Assembly: GCA_037447655.1 (NCBI GenBank)
Contig: JBBHKE010000434.1
Location: 49,396 to 113,395, forward strand
Direction: 5' to 3'
Length of the DNA stretch: 64,000 bases
Source of the DNA: Zygnema cylindricum
Taxonomy: Eukaryota > Streptophyta > Zygnematophyceae > Zygnematales > Zygnemataceae
Part shown: positions 10,435 to 21,764 of the stretch, piece by piece
How the letters are laid out: every line of letters starts with the position of its first letter
How positions within the stretch are numbered: the first letter of the stretch is position 1
Program-made: the position numbers and the translations under genes
Notes under the pieces: model-generated
Seen by the model: the letters and a program-made list of their open reading frames with translations, nothing else
Told to the model about the DNA's origin: nothing
Databases searched by the model: none

Positions 10435-13400
10435 ATTGTCGGAATCGCCAAACTCTACAAAATAATCCAAGTTTTGGTCGCCCCCTCAGAAACACATCAT
10501 GTGTGGCAGCCTTTGTCAACAAATCAACCGCCTCCTCTTTTGTTGGTACGTACGAAAATACAATCTCGTTCGCCGTAACCAAATCTCTTACAAAATACCA
10601 TTGGATCCTGATGTGTTTCGTCCTTTTGTGAAACACACGATTTTTCGCCAACGCCATCGAACTCATGCTGTCAGAATAAATCGCCATACAACCAATAGGA
10701 ATGCTTAACTCACGTAACATCTCTTTAATCCAAATCGAAGCCTTAGCTGCATGACACGCAGCCATATACTCAGATTTTGTGGAACTCAACGCAACCGTAG
10801 GTTGTAGCCTAGAACTCTACGAGATCGCAGCTCCTCCGAAAATAAATGCATATCCTGATGTGGACTTACTTGAATCAAAATCGCCGCCCTAATCCGCGTC
10901 ACAATACCCAACACACTCCAAAGAATTTTTGTCAGAAGTAAACAAAAGTCCAAGATCAATCGTACCAACCAAGTATCGAAAGATACGTCGTACGGCCTCC
11001 CTGTGTGCCTTCTTTGGCTCGTGACAATAACGGCTGACGATAGAAACCGCGGCCAAAATATGTGGACGAGTACCAACGCTAAGGTACATAAGTGAACCAA
11101 CTGCCTCTTGATATGGTACGTCGATAGAATCCTCCTCTTCAAACTTGCGAATGTGTAGGTTTGCATCCAACGGTGTAGAAAGAGGTTTCACGTCAGTCAT
11201 ACCAAATCTCTCCAAAATCTCCTTACAATATTGAGCTTGACTCAATTTAAAGTTCCCCTCCTTGTCACGTATCACTTCAATCCCCAAAATATATTGTACC
11301 TCTCCAAGATCCGTTACTTTGAAATGTAATCCAAGCTAACGTTTCAACTCATTAATGCGCTCCAACTTGTCGCATGCCATCAAGAAATCATCCACATAAA
11401 CACAAAAGATGATTCGGTCAACTCCTTCACCTTTCACGTAAACTCCAGAATCGGACGTAGTCCGTACAAATCCAAACTTCAATAGTTCATGATGAAGTCT
11501 CAAATACCAAGTGCGTGGTGCTTGTTTCAAACCATATAATGACTTTCGCAAACGCCATACATTTCCTTCCTGCAAAGGAGAGACACCTTCCGGTACCTTC
11601 ATGTATACCTCTTCCTCCAACTCACCATTTAAAAAAGCGGTTTCAACGTCCATTTGATGGACGTGCTTCTTCCCCGTAGCTGTAATTGCAATAATAATCC
11701 GTAGTGAGTCGAACTTCACCACGGGAGCATAAGTCTCCTTAAAATCGATTCTCTCACGTTGTTGGAACCCCTTACAAACAAGCCTCGCCTTGTACTTATT
11801 ATTTCACCCGACTCTCCAGTTTTGGTTTTAAAGACCCACTTTGCATCAATCGCCTTTTTCCCCTCCGGTAATTTCACTTCCTCAAAAGTTCGATTATCAG
11901 CCACCAACTTAAATTCTTTCTCCCAAGCCCGTTTCCACTTACTCTCCGAATCAACCAACCTCCTAGCCTCGACATAAGATTGAGGGTCGCCGGTCATATT
12001 CTCCGTAAGTGATTGCTACAAAAGAAACCCCGTTTCCTTAGCATCGAAAAGAAAATAATGCGAATTTGATGTATTTTCCCCTTTTTGATCGTAAGTGAGT
12101 TTCTCCGGTTTCTTCCCCTTAGTAATCTGAGAGCTCCTCCTAATAACTTGCTCCTCCTCTTTTTCCTCTTTCTCTTCCTCGGACTCAATTTCAATTTCTT
12201 TCTCACTCGATTTAGAACTCAATTTAGAGCTTTGAGATTTCTGAATGTTCGAAGGCACTTGGGAATCCAAAGATCCATTACTCTTACTTTCAAATTCAAT
12301 TTCAACCGATTTCTTCAAATTATTTTTCTTAGTTTTCTCATTCGGTTCCACATCGGATTCTGAATCCCCAATGTACGGAAAACTCTCAATTTCACTCTCC
12401 TCATAAAAATCCAAATTTTCTTTAAATTTCTCAACGGAATTCATGGCGGATTTGAGATCCTCATGAAAATCCACATTCCGAGATTCCTCCACGGTGTGAC
12501 GAGCCGGATCATACACTCGGTACAAATTCCCCTTCGCGCTATAACCAACAAAAATTCCCGGCCAACACCTTGGAGCGAATTTCCCCTTCCTCTTGATTGA
12601 TTCCACATAAACCGTAGCATGACCTCCCCAAATTCTCAAATGATGAACAGTGGGCTTTCTCCCACTCCATAACTCCTCCGGTGTTTTACTTCCGGAAACC
12701 GAATTGAGTCTTCGGTTACAAATATAATTCGCCGTAAGAATCGCATCTCCCCACAAAAACATCTCTTGTCCGGAGCTTTGAACCATCGCACGGACCATTT
12801 CTTGTAAGGTACGATTCTTCCTCTCGGTCACTCTATTTGACTCCGAAGAATAAGGCGCCGTGAATTGATGCCTTATCCCCCACTCCTTACAATACCCCTC
12901 AAAAACAATAAACTCCCCTCCATTGTCCGAATGAATGGACTTAAGCTTCTTATCAATTTGCCTTTTGGCCATCACATGCCATTCTTTCAACTTTTCAAAT
13001 GCATCCGATTTCTCTTTCAATAAATACACCCATGACTTCCGAGAGAAGTCATCAACGATTACCAAAGTATACTTATTACCTCCAATTGTCTCGGGTTTAA
13101 TATGTCCACAAAGATCAATGTGGACAACCTCTAAAGGACTTTGAGCTCGATGCTTGATGACTTTATTCGGATGGGATTTCCGAATTTGACGTCCTTTGCT
13201 ACATCCTCCGCATCCGTTCACCTTCTCACCAGATGCGAGGTCCAAACCCCTCACCGAAGAATGACGAATCATCTTCTTCAAACTTGCCTCGGATGTGTGA
13301 CACATTCGATGATGCCTTAAGGTAAGATCACCTTTCAACTCCGAAATTTGATGTGAAATTCCCTTGGTGTGAACTTTAGATTTCGGCCTCCTCCATAAGA

Positions 13401-15132
13401 GCCGACTATGATTCGTATCCGTTACAACTCCTTCTCCAATTACATTCCCCTTCTCATTCCAAATCTCAATAGATTGATCACCTCTCGCAAGTAAGCTTCC
13501 ACCACTCTTTTGGATTTGTGGAACGCTTAACAAATTAACCGAACGGTCTGGAATATAAAGAGTATTTTGTAGACGATACTCCGTCGATCTCTCTTTCCCA
13601 TCATTATCCCATGAAAGAAGATCAAGCCGAACCGTGCCAACCGTACCAACCGAAATGACACGGCCGCTTGCAACCGTAATAAACTTTGGAACCGTAAGTT
13701 CCCTCATGTCATCAAACAAGGTAGCATCCGTGCAAACATGGTGAGATGCCCCCGTATCAATGATCCACTCTTTCTCCAAATTTCCTCCACTACTTACCGA
13801 ATCAAGGGTAAGATTAATAACCAGAAACTCATCACCAGTTTCATTACCATAGTCAAAGTAATTTGCATTACCGTAACCACGACAACCACCGCGGCGTCCT
13901 CCTTGGCCGCCACCTCGAGCGCCTCTATCACCTCCTCTTCCACTTCCGGAATCTCCACTCTTTGCATAACATTGAGGGATCGTATGCCCCCACTTACCGC
14001 AAAAATGACATTGCTTGTCCTTATCCGGACAAGATGAAGACAAATGTCCAAGCCGGTTACACCGGTAGCATGTCACATTAGAAAGATCCGAAGGGACCTT
14101 CAGTGGACGACCTTGCTCCCTCTTGTTGCCTCGGCCACCACCACCACCTCTCGGGCCACCTCCTCTACCACCTCCTCTTCCACCGTCATAGTTAAGATCC
14201 GGGGTTTCGGGAGTAGTAGAGTTGAGAACTCCTCCTCCTCCACTTGAAGAAGCCGATGGAGTTCCCTCCGACATTTTGATAAAATTAACGGTGAATCCGA
14301 AAGTGTTATCCGCCTTCGCTCGTAAAATAGCTTTAAGATGCGAAAGCTTCTTCGGTAAAGTGTTAAGAAAAACGCTTAATTTATCCGCATCCAAAATAAC
14401 TCGACCATTGTTGAGTAATTGCTCGAGTATAATATTGAAGCGTTTCACAGCATCATCCATCAATTCATTTGATTTGATTTTAAAATTCATAAAGTCCGTA
14501 TAAACATATTGACCTTTGTTCTCAACGCCTTTCTCATATTGCTCCTCAAGTGCTTGCCAACACTCATGGGCCGTGTCGTGTGCGAGAAAATGATCAAGCA
14601 CGGAAGAAGTGCAATTCTTCATCAAACCGGTCGTTGCCGCAATATCCTTCAACCTCCATTGAGCACGTGCCTTGCTCTCCGTTGGCATCTTCTCCTCTCC
14701 ATTGAAAATCCTCCAAAGCCTCATAAGAATAAGTTGATTTGAAATAAATTTCTTCCAAACCGCATAATTGGTGCCATTAAAGGCCACGGATTTCCCCGAC
14801 ATATTATAATCATCTTCATTATCCAATGCCTCTTCAAAATCTGAATCTTCCTCTATCTTTGCTTTACCTTTCCTAATTCTCTCTTTTATCTCACTCTCAT
14901 TAGCTCCTCCACTGAATGGATCGGCAGCCTGAAATGAAGCAAATTCTCTTTTCTCACTAGATTGAGTTTGAAATCGTGAATCTACATATCTCATTAATGT
15001 ATCAAACATCTCCTAAAATTTTCTCTCCGTATTCCGAGTCTCCTCAAATTGAGAACCCGAAAAACTGAACTCTTTTGCTCTCTCCGAAGTCGACATGGGG
15101 GAAGGAGTATTTCTATTCTTCTTCCTCCCCAT
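10433..15132 (-). pseudogene. Copia gag-pol, disrupted
   Basis: Retroelement polyprotein: Gag, protease, integrase, reverse transcriptase and RNase H. The longest uninterrupted part is 15009-12016 (997 codons). It holds a UBN2-type Gag region, two CCHC knuckles (CYRCNRLGHLSSSC and CHFCGKWGHTIPQC, about residues 314-347), the protease motif DTGASHH, and an integrase with SDNGGEF and an ERKNR segment. RT (YVDD at about 11380-11390) and RNase H (STKSEYMA) lie downstream. In-frame TAG stops occur at 15013-15015, 12016-12018, 11336-11338, 10889-10891 and 10817-10819, and a one-base frameshift lies near 11796-11806. The likely original start is the ATG at 15132 or 15093. Every stop is TAG, one transition away from CAG or TGG. 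Confidence 0.9.
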
Positions 15133-15160
15133 GCGCTCTCTCTCTAGCTCCGAAGCACTA

Positions 15161-15173
15161 GCTCCGATACCAA
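15161..15173 (-). other. Primer-binding site, initiator Met-tRNA type
   Basis: On the minus strand TTGGTATCGGAGC follows the 5' LTR. It resembles TGGTATCAGAGC, the usual copia site complementary to the 3' end of plant initiator Met-tRNA, with one difference. Confidence 0.85.
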
Positions 15174-15174
15174 T

Positions 15175-15837
15175 TGTAGGATCTTAAGCAAAAGAGTTTC
15201 ACTTAAAATAATCCATAAAACATAAATCATTACACAGCGGAAGCTCATAAAAGACAAGAGGAATATTCAGCCAAAAAGATTTATAATTGTTTTTGGCCGA
15301 AGCCTCTTTACATCATCTCTTCTCTCTTCTCTCTCTTCTCTATCCTCTTTAAATAATCTCTTACTCCAATATCAAATCCTCTATGATTCAATCATGTAAG
15401 ATAGAATTAATTAATTCGATACTCTGCACATGTACACTGCTGCCTATATGTTCTCGCTACTCTGCACTAAGAGACAACAAGGTAAGACAAGCAAGACTTA
15501 GCGTAGCGACGAAGTCTGTCCCTAGCTGACTGTGCACTCTTCAATGAAAGTTCCACGAAGGAAGGCGCACACGCTTCTTCCTTCGAAACGACAAACTCCA
15601 AACGTTGACTTAAACACGTGTCGCAACACGAACACACCTGCACGCAAATTGAAACACTTGTACATGAAGACAAAAGTCACGCGAAACGAAATAGTATGTT
15701 TCGTTCGCGGACGCTTCAAAAATAGTACCACGAAACTTACATCGTACGTTTCGTATGATGACGTGGTACTTCACGTCAACAATTAAATGTTGGTATGACG
15801 CTTCGCGGAAATACCGCGAAACGACAATAATCCAACA
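15175..15837 (-). repeat. Copia LTR (5' LTR of a minus-strand element)
   Basis: Partner of 9761-10423, same length and ends. The right flank GGTTT (15838-15842) is the second target duplication. Confidence 0.95.
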
Positions 15838-16570
15838 GGTTTCACGAATTATTCCTTTGCTTATTCCTTTGCGTCGGGTTGATATTATCCTGCTCGATGG
15901 TGCACGTCGCGCATTTGGTAATATTGTTTTGACAAACCCCAGTTGGTCAAGCAACTCAACATGTTGGAGTGGTCGCCCGTGACAACGCTAAAAAAGAGCG
16001 GAATTATGCACATTGAGATACTATAGATGAATTTATTCTGGTGGTTTGAGATGCTTTGTTCTTTGGGTGTTGCTTTGGTTGAGATTCTCCGTACTTGTGG
16101 TCGGTTCTCTTTTGGGAGACAGGGGTCTTGGGAGCCCTCTTGCTTTGGTCCTTTTTATTTTCGACGTTTATCTGTGGCTTTATAGTTGTGCAGGCTTTTA
16201 TCCTCCTTTGATTGACCATTACTACTATGGAATGTCGACATGTTCCGAAACTTCCTCAGCGAGCTTAGTGCTCCTTTATGACTTGGAGGATTTACGTGGT
16301 TACTTCTCGTATATCTTTAGTCATGTTTAATTCTGGTTAGGTCATGTTCGTTTAAGCACATTGTTGTGTCTTGCTTTACTAAATGTTGCTTTTTGCCTAT
16401 CCTTCATCTATGTTTTAGTTTCTTCCACGTTGTTTTTATGTTTTTATTGCTTCCCTCCACATTCAGTTTTTCAATGTTCGTTGTGCTGTCCACTTTTTTT
16501 TGGTTCCCATGTATTTAGATGGTTTACTATTGTGCTTTCATATCCTAGTCTTGTTTTTTATTTGTAGTGA
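15838..16570 (+). mobile_element. Retroelement relic, copy A, right part
   Basis: Continuation of the relic split by the copia element. A frame reads RVDIILLDGARRAFGNIVL, then after breaks ALVEILRTCGRFSF and FRRLSVALYSCAGF. From memory this resembles the extreme C-terminal domain found after reverse transcriptase in some plant and oomycete LINE-type elements (F-D-V-V-x-x-D...ARHV-x-x-A-x-K...RQLSVALQRGNA). Frameshifts and stops show it is dead. The last 200 bases form an untranslated tail shared with copy B. Confidence 0.5.
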
Positions 16571-16984
16571 CTAAGCTAAGATTGCAGTAACACAAATATC
16601 ATAACTTGAATGCTTTTATACTCCACTTTGTTGTTAATGGTGTGCGATTTTGTTCGTGCATTACATTCTTTTAAGTGAGTTTTAATGTAGGCTTTACCCG
16701 TTGAACATTTATTGTCAACAGTAGTTTATGTATTTGGTTTATTTTATGTGGTTCGGAAAGTCTACTTGTCTTGAGAGAATTGTATCCATTTTGTATAATT
16801 CTTATTATCTTGTTTTTTATAAGCACCTGCAATGATTTTGACCACATTGCTCTGAACACGTGTTACTGTTCTTTGAGGATTAGTATGGGAATTATAAAAT
16901 CCAAGTCTTAGTTTACAAACAGAAAAAAATGTAAAAAAGAAGAATAAATGGAATAAAATTAGTGTGCACAATTATTGTGACCGA
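16571..16984. other. Spacer between relic copies
   Basis: AT-rich, no gene or element recognised. Confidence 0.35.
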
Positions 16985-17585
16985 GTCACCGAAGGTGTCC
17001 ATTTGCTTTGTTGCTCCCGATGGGGAAGAGTTGACATAGGCGCGAGACACTATACCCGACACCATCACTTCTGATAGGGGTCTTATGTTCGACCTGAGGT
17101 TTCACATATAATCCCTTCACGCCACTTTGATATTGTATTACCCGATGGTGCACGTCGAACATTTGGTGACATTGTTTTGGCGAATCGCGCCTCGGATATT
17201 GTTGCTGGTCAAGAGGCTCGACATGTTGGAGTGGCCGCCCGACGCGACTAAGAAGAAAGACCTGATTATGCAAATCGATATACCATGGACAACTTTATTC
17301 ACACGGCGGTCGAGATATTTGGTTATGTGGGTGTTGCATTGGACAAGTTACTCCGTACTTGTGATCGAGGCTCTTTCGAGAGACGAGCCCCTGGGATCCC
17401 TTATGCATCGATCCTTTCTTCTTTTTATCATCAGCGTTTATTTTGGCTTTACAGTGAGTGCAAGCTCCTATCCTCCTTTGATAGGCTATTGCGATTGTGG
17501 AAGTCGCCGGATTCCAAAACTCCCTCAGCATGCTCTCCCGGCCCTGGGGGACTTAAAAGGTTGCTTTTTGTAGATCTTTAGCCAT
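16985..17585 (+). mobile_element. Retroelement relic, copy B
   Basis: Parallels copy A from GTCCATTTGCTTTGTTGCTC onward. It keeps a longer open run: SRHFDIVLPDGARRTFGDIV followed by GQEARHVGVAARRD and a stop. Further frames downstream match copy A. The two copies are direct repeats about 1.2 kb apart once the copia insertion is discounted, which suggests tandem duplication or repeated insertion. Confidence 0.5.
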
Positions 17586-17589
17586 TTAA

Positions 17590-17810
17590 AAAAAAAAAAG
17601 GGAAAAGGGCAGGATAAATTAAAAAGCACGATGGTAAACCATCTGAGTCCAGGGGTACAAAAGGGGTGGCATGGCCAAAACTGAAAAACTACAATAAAAA
17701 ACAAATAGAGCGATGGGAACACAAAAAAAAAGGAAACAAACAACACGGAAAATAAAAGCACCCAAACTCAAAACGAAAAGCACGGCAACTCACAAAACCA
17801 AAACTACAAC
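17590..17810 (-). repeat. Inverted copy of the relic tail
   Basis: In reverse complement this matches the tail around 16450-16560 (anchors CAGTTTT, TTCCCAT and AGATGGTTTAC). It lies next to a forward tail at 17820-18030, giving a tail-to-tail arrangement. Confidence 0.5.
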
Positions 17811-17819
17811 CCCAACCGG

Positions 17820-18030
17820 GTTATGGTTTGATAATGTTGGTTTAAGCTCACTGTTGTCTCTTTGCTTTAGTGATTATTGCTTCTTTGAGTGTCATTTTTT
17901 TCATGCCCTTCGCCTGTGTGTTAGTTTCTTTCACATTGTTTTGCTGTTTTGCATACTTTCCTCCACATTCAGTTTTTCAGTTTTTGCTTTGTCGTCCGCT
18001 TTTTTGGTTCCCATGTGCTAAGATGGTTTA
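17820..18030 (+). repeat. Relic tail, copy B
   Basis: Matches about 16340-16530, including CTCCACATTCAGTTTTTCA and TTTTGGTTCCCATGT. It is diverged and non-coding. Confidence 0.6.
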
Positions 18031-19711
18031 CCAACACGACATCATAATAAAGTCTTGTTCGTTTTTACATTGACATAGACAACCATGTCATACTTCACAT
18101 GGTCCAAAAAGAAATAAAACTTAAAGACAGGTTTGAGATATAGCAGTGGGCGAAGCCTCTACTTGGTTATAAATATGTAAGTGAGCTAACGGGCTCATGG
18201 ATTTCAATGTCCAGAAGGTTTTATTTTGACAAAAGTAACATAGTTTTCGTTTGGGTTGGGCACGAAATGACAATTTCTAAACAACATGTAAAACGCTTTT
18301 TCATAGCAAAAAACTGGGAACATTAACAAAACATAAAGCATTTAATGAAAGTTGAATGTATTCGTAACTACGATACCAACGATCTGGCCTTATCTTTCTC
18401 ACTAGACCTGGACAATTAATTTGATACCTTTTCGTATCAAACAACATTATCAACACGACTCCATTTTCCAGGAGACACAATGGAACAAATAATCAATGTT
18501 TGCTTATATTCCTGTTCATAACTATGCAAAGTGATAAGCAATTTTGAGCCTAAGATAAGACAAGAGGCAAACAACTGTCAGTTCCACCTTCCTATTACAA
18601 TTGGAATTTCAGGGAGCCAATCAAATTCAAGGTTTGTAGCCCATTAAGTAGCCATAACTAAATAAAAGAAAAGAGACAAAAAACCATTTTAGAAAGCAAA
18701 AACGATAGTCTTTTCAGTTTCTGGCAAATAACAACTTAAATAAACAATATGATGTCTCAAAAAGTCAATTATTTTAACCAACAAAGTTTCCTAAAATCAC
18801 CATAATGCAGAAAAGAACGCTACAAATAATGTTTATTAATGACAAGTACCAACTGTACGATGTTGGAGAGGAAATCAAGGAATCTACCTTCAACAAATCA
18901 CTACACTCTTAACCTATATTACAAATTCCTTTGAAGTGAATTACAAAGCGGTAGGCAGTAGAAACATAGCCCAAAGGTTTTCTTCCTATCTTTCCTCTAT
19001 CAGAAATTAAGTACTGTGCATACAGTCCCACAGCTTCATTAAAACTTTAAGATCATCAAACCTATAAAATCATCAAAACTCTAAAATCGTTATCAAATCA
19101 TTCCTTATTTTCTTGTTCATACTCGATCATGGATTTATACATTCAACAAAAGGTCGATCCACACTCAAAAACAACATTTGTTTACCAAATTTCACTCGAA
19201 ATAATTCATCAAAAAATCCAGAAGCATTAAAAAAAGCAAAACCACGGCCTTCATCCTTTCAATAAGACAACATTGATTCATAGTCAGACTATTATAGGGC
19301 ATCAACATCATTTACAATATCCGATAACTCTCCAACTTTTCAACTTCTCAGGCTTCCATTGTCAATAACACTAATAACAACCACAACGACAAACCCATTC
19401 AATCCTGTAATTTTACAAAAACAAATTAGTTGGACAGCATGCCGAACCCCAAAAAAAAACGAAAAAGAAAAGAAAAAAAACAAAGGTTTGACAGTGTCCT
19501 ATCACTAAAGAACGATGCGATGATTGCAAACTAAAAGCATTCTCTCCTCCCCTTTGGTGTAAGCTCTCCTATCCCTTTCCACGTGGACACCTTTCTACGG
19601 CTCGTAAGTTAACGGAAAGCCGTTATAATTATAGCGACACATGGAACTCCTACACTCAAACTTAAGAAAAGTGAGCTGAAAAGGAAAGGACACGATCGCC
19701 AGACTCCATAG
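18031..19711. other. Intergenic, nothing recognised
   Basis: AT-rich sequence with no conserved frame, RNA gene or repeat that I can identify. Confidence 0.4.
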
Positions 19712-19809
19712 AAAAGCCTATCGCCAGCTCGAATCGTGCAGTACCAGGAAAGGCAAAGGGAAAAGCCTATCGCCAGCTCGAATCGTGCAGTACCAGGAAA
19801 GGCAAAGGG
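19712..19809. repeat. 49-base tandem duplication
   Basis: The unit beginning AAAAGCCTATCGCCAGCTCG occurs twice, at 19712-19760 and 19761-19809, with no difference seen. The region to about 20080 is more GC-rich than its surroundings and includes an AGC/AGT triplet run near 19945-19975. Confidence 0.9.
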
Positions 19810-20149
19810 AGGAAAGGCACCCCATGGAGAATCTTCAACCGAGTGGGTTGGGCATGTATCATAAAAACACGGCGGCAGCAAAAATAGCGGACACGGAAAT
19901 AGGCAACGGCTTCTGGGCAGGGCAAAATTTTTAAGCTCGGGCAGCGAGCAGCAGCAGCAGTAGCAGTAGCAGTAGCATGTGTCAGCAGCAGCGATGCGAC
20001 GCGACGTGATGTGACGTGATGTGCAATTGGATCCCTGTGCCACATCAGCCCTGCCATCAGCCAATGGACGCATGCCACATCAGCAGCTATGCGAATCTGA
20101 GCTCAAGCCATTCTCAGCATCTCATCTCATAAAGCACCGAAACGCCTCA

Positions 20150-20207
20150 AGAGAGAGAGAGAAAGAGAGGGAGAGAGAAAGAGAGAAAGTAAGAGAGTAA
20201 AAGAGAG
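20150..20207. repeat. GA microsatellite
   Basis: GAGAGA/GAAAGAGAG tract. It lies downstream of the last recognised exon of the minus-strand CCCH gene. No exon was recognised nearby. Confidence 0.8.
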
Positions 20208-20929
20208 AAGTAGACTCCTAGTTTTTGGCTCTTCGTTGCTAAGAATCAATTTTGATGCGATATGAACAGTTTCAAGATCATCGCTGATTCTGTCAACAAA
20301 ATTTTGACAGAAAAGAATAGCAAGTAGATGAGGTAACGAACAAAAATGAGATAAGTTTTGCGATACGGTTTCCATCAGAATTAGGAGGGCTGAAGGTCTC
20401 TAACAAGAGCGAGTTCCCTTCAAATGATCAAATTCCGACATGCAAGCTTGCCGTAGGAATCTCAAGCCTTTCCTTCTTTCCATTTTAAGGTCAAAATATT
20501 CGCCCGTTTTTTTCATTTTGCTAAATGGAAGACGACCACCATCAAAAGACTTTACAAGGTTGATGAGCTAATCCTTTCTCTCGCACTTCCTGACACCAAA
20601 CAAAGGGTGCCAAGGGGCGACTCAGTAAAGTTCAAAATACCACGAAAATTTCAATGCAAAAAGAGGTTTCTAGTAAAAAAAAAAAGAAAGAGTTGAAGGA
20701 TTGACTCTTGTTATATGTACGATAAACTGCCTTGAAAAGTTAACAGGTAAAGTATTATGAATAAAAAAAAGAAATCTTTCCAATCACAAATGAAAATTTT
20801 GTCCAAACAAAGGTTTCAGACCAAAACAATAAAGAGAACCACGATAATCAAGAAACAGAGCCAACGAAATTGTATTGACAGTATCACCCCGTGGCGAAAA
20901 AAACAGAGACATTGCCGTAAACTCAGGGA

Positions 20930-21105
20930 GGGAAGGACATGAGTGGGGAGGGAGGGGAAGAAAGGAAGTGTTTGAGGGAGAGGGGGAGAGAGGGAAGGAG
21001 AGGAGAGAGGGTTTGAGGGAGGGGAAGAGTGAGGGAGGGGAAGAGAGAGGGAGGAGAAGAGAGGGAGGGAGTGAGGGAGGGAGGGAGGGAGGGGAGAGAG
21101 AGTGT
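20930..21105. repeat. GA/GGGA microsatellite
   Basis: Long purine tract of GGGAGG and GAGAGG units, directly adjoining dispersed repeat R1 copy 2. Copy 1 has a CT tract in the equivalent place (about 961-1070). Confidence 0.85.
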
Positions 21106-21545
21106 TAAATACCATCTACAATTTAACTTCATCTGTATCCCTCAATTTAGCAATTTTCTTTTTCTAGAACATAGTTTTTGTACCTTTCAGAAGGGGATCC
21201 CAGGAGAAACACGAGCAGGTGGATGATAAAACCGACAGAGATCGCGAACACATCGCCCATGGAGGGCATCTCTACAAACTGTCACATGATTGTCCGCAAC
21301 CTGCAGTTTTTAAACAATAATGTCAGATTTCAAAATGAAAAAGAATGGGGTGGAAAACGTAACATATACTTGGATATTCATGGCAAATATTTTTGGCTAG
21401 CGCATTTGCAAAAAGCATTGCAACTGTCCTCGTTGGACGGGAGGAAGAGATGGAGAGATAGTGAGATACATTCTTACAGATCTTCTGGTCATCGTCAATT
21501 CTTCTAGTCATACACTAAACTTGATTCAAATATTCAAATGAAAGC
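21106..21545 (-). repeat. Dispersed repeat R1, copy 2
   Basis: Reverse-complement partner of 520-960. It lies within 220 bases of the last recognised exon of the CCCH gene, so it is either in that gene's intron or just beyond it. Confidence 0.65.
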
Positions 21546-21764
21546 CTAAAAGTTCAGAATGATTGACAACGTTTTTTAAAGTTTCCCAATAGAGTTTTTG
21601 AAATATTAGTGAAGCCCAACAAAGCTGTAACTTTACCAAAAGTGTGAGAGGAAAAGAAACAGGGTCAGAAACAGAGATAAGGGAAGGAGCGAAACGTACT
21701 CAAAATCTAAAAGAAGAAGAAATGAGAGATAACCCACTATTAAAAAGCCATAGAAGATACTCAC

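Larger units (their letters stand above)
9761..15837 (-). mobile_element. Ty1/copia LTR retrotransposon, recent but coding-defective
   Basis: A full-length 6,077-base element: two 663-base LTRs, a primer-binding site beside the 5' LTR, a polypurine tract beside the 3' LTR, a gag-protease-integrase-RT-RNase H coding order (copia type) and a GGTTT target duplication. Near-identical LTRs imply a young insertion. The coding region carries five in-frame TAG stops and a frameshift, so this copy should not make a full polyprotein. It landed inside an older LINE-like relic. Confidence 0.95.

Noticed and set aside
10433-15132. TAG as a sense codon in this organism
   Set aside because: Five TAG breaks in the copia frame raised the idea, but none of the conserved host exons contains an in-frame TAG. 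Decay of the element is the simpler reading.
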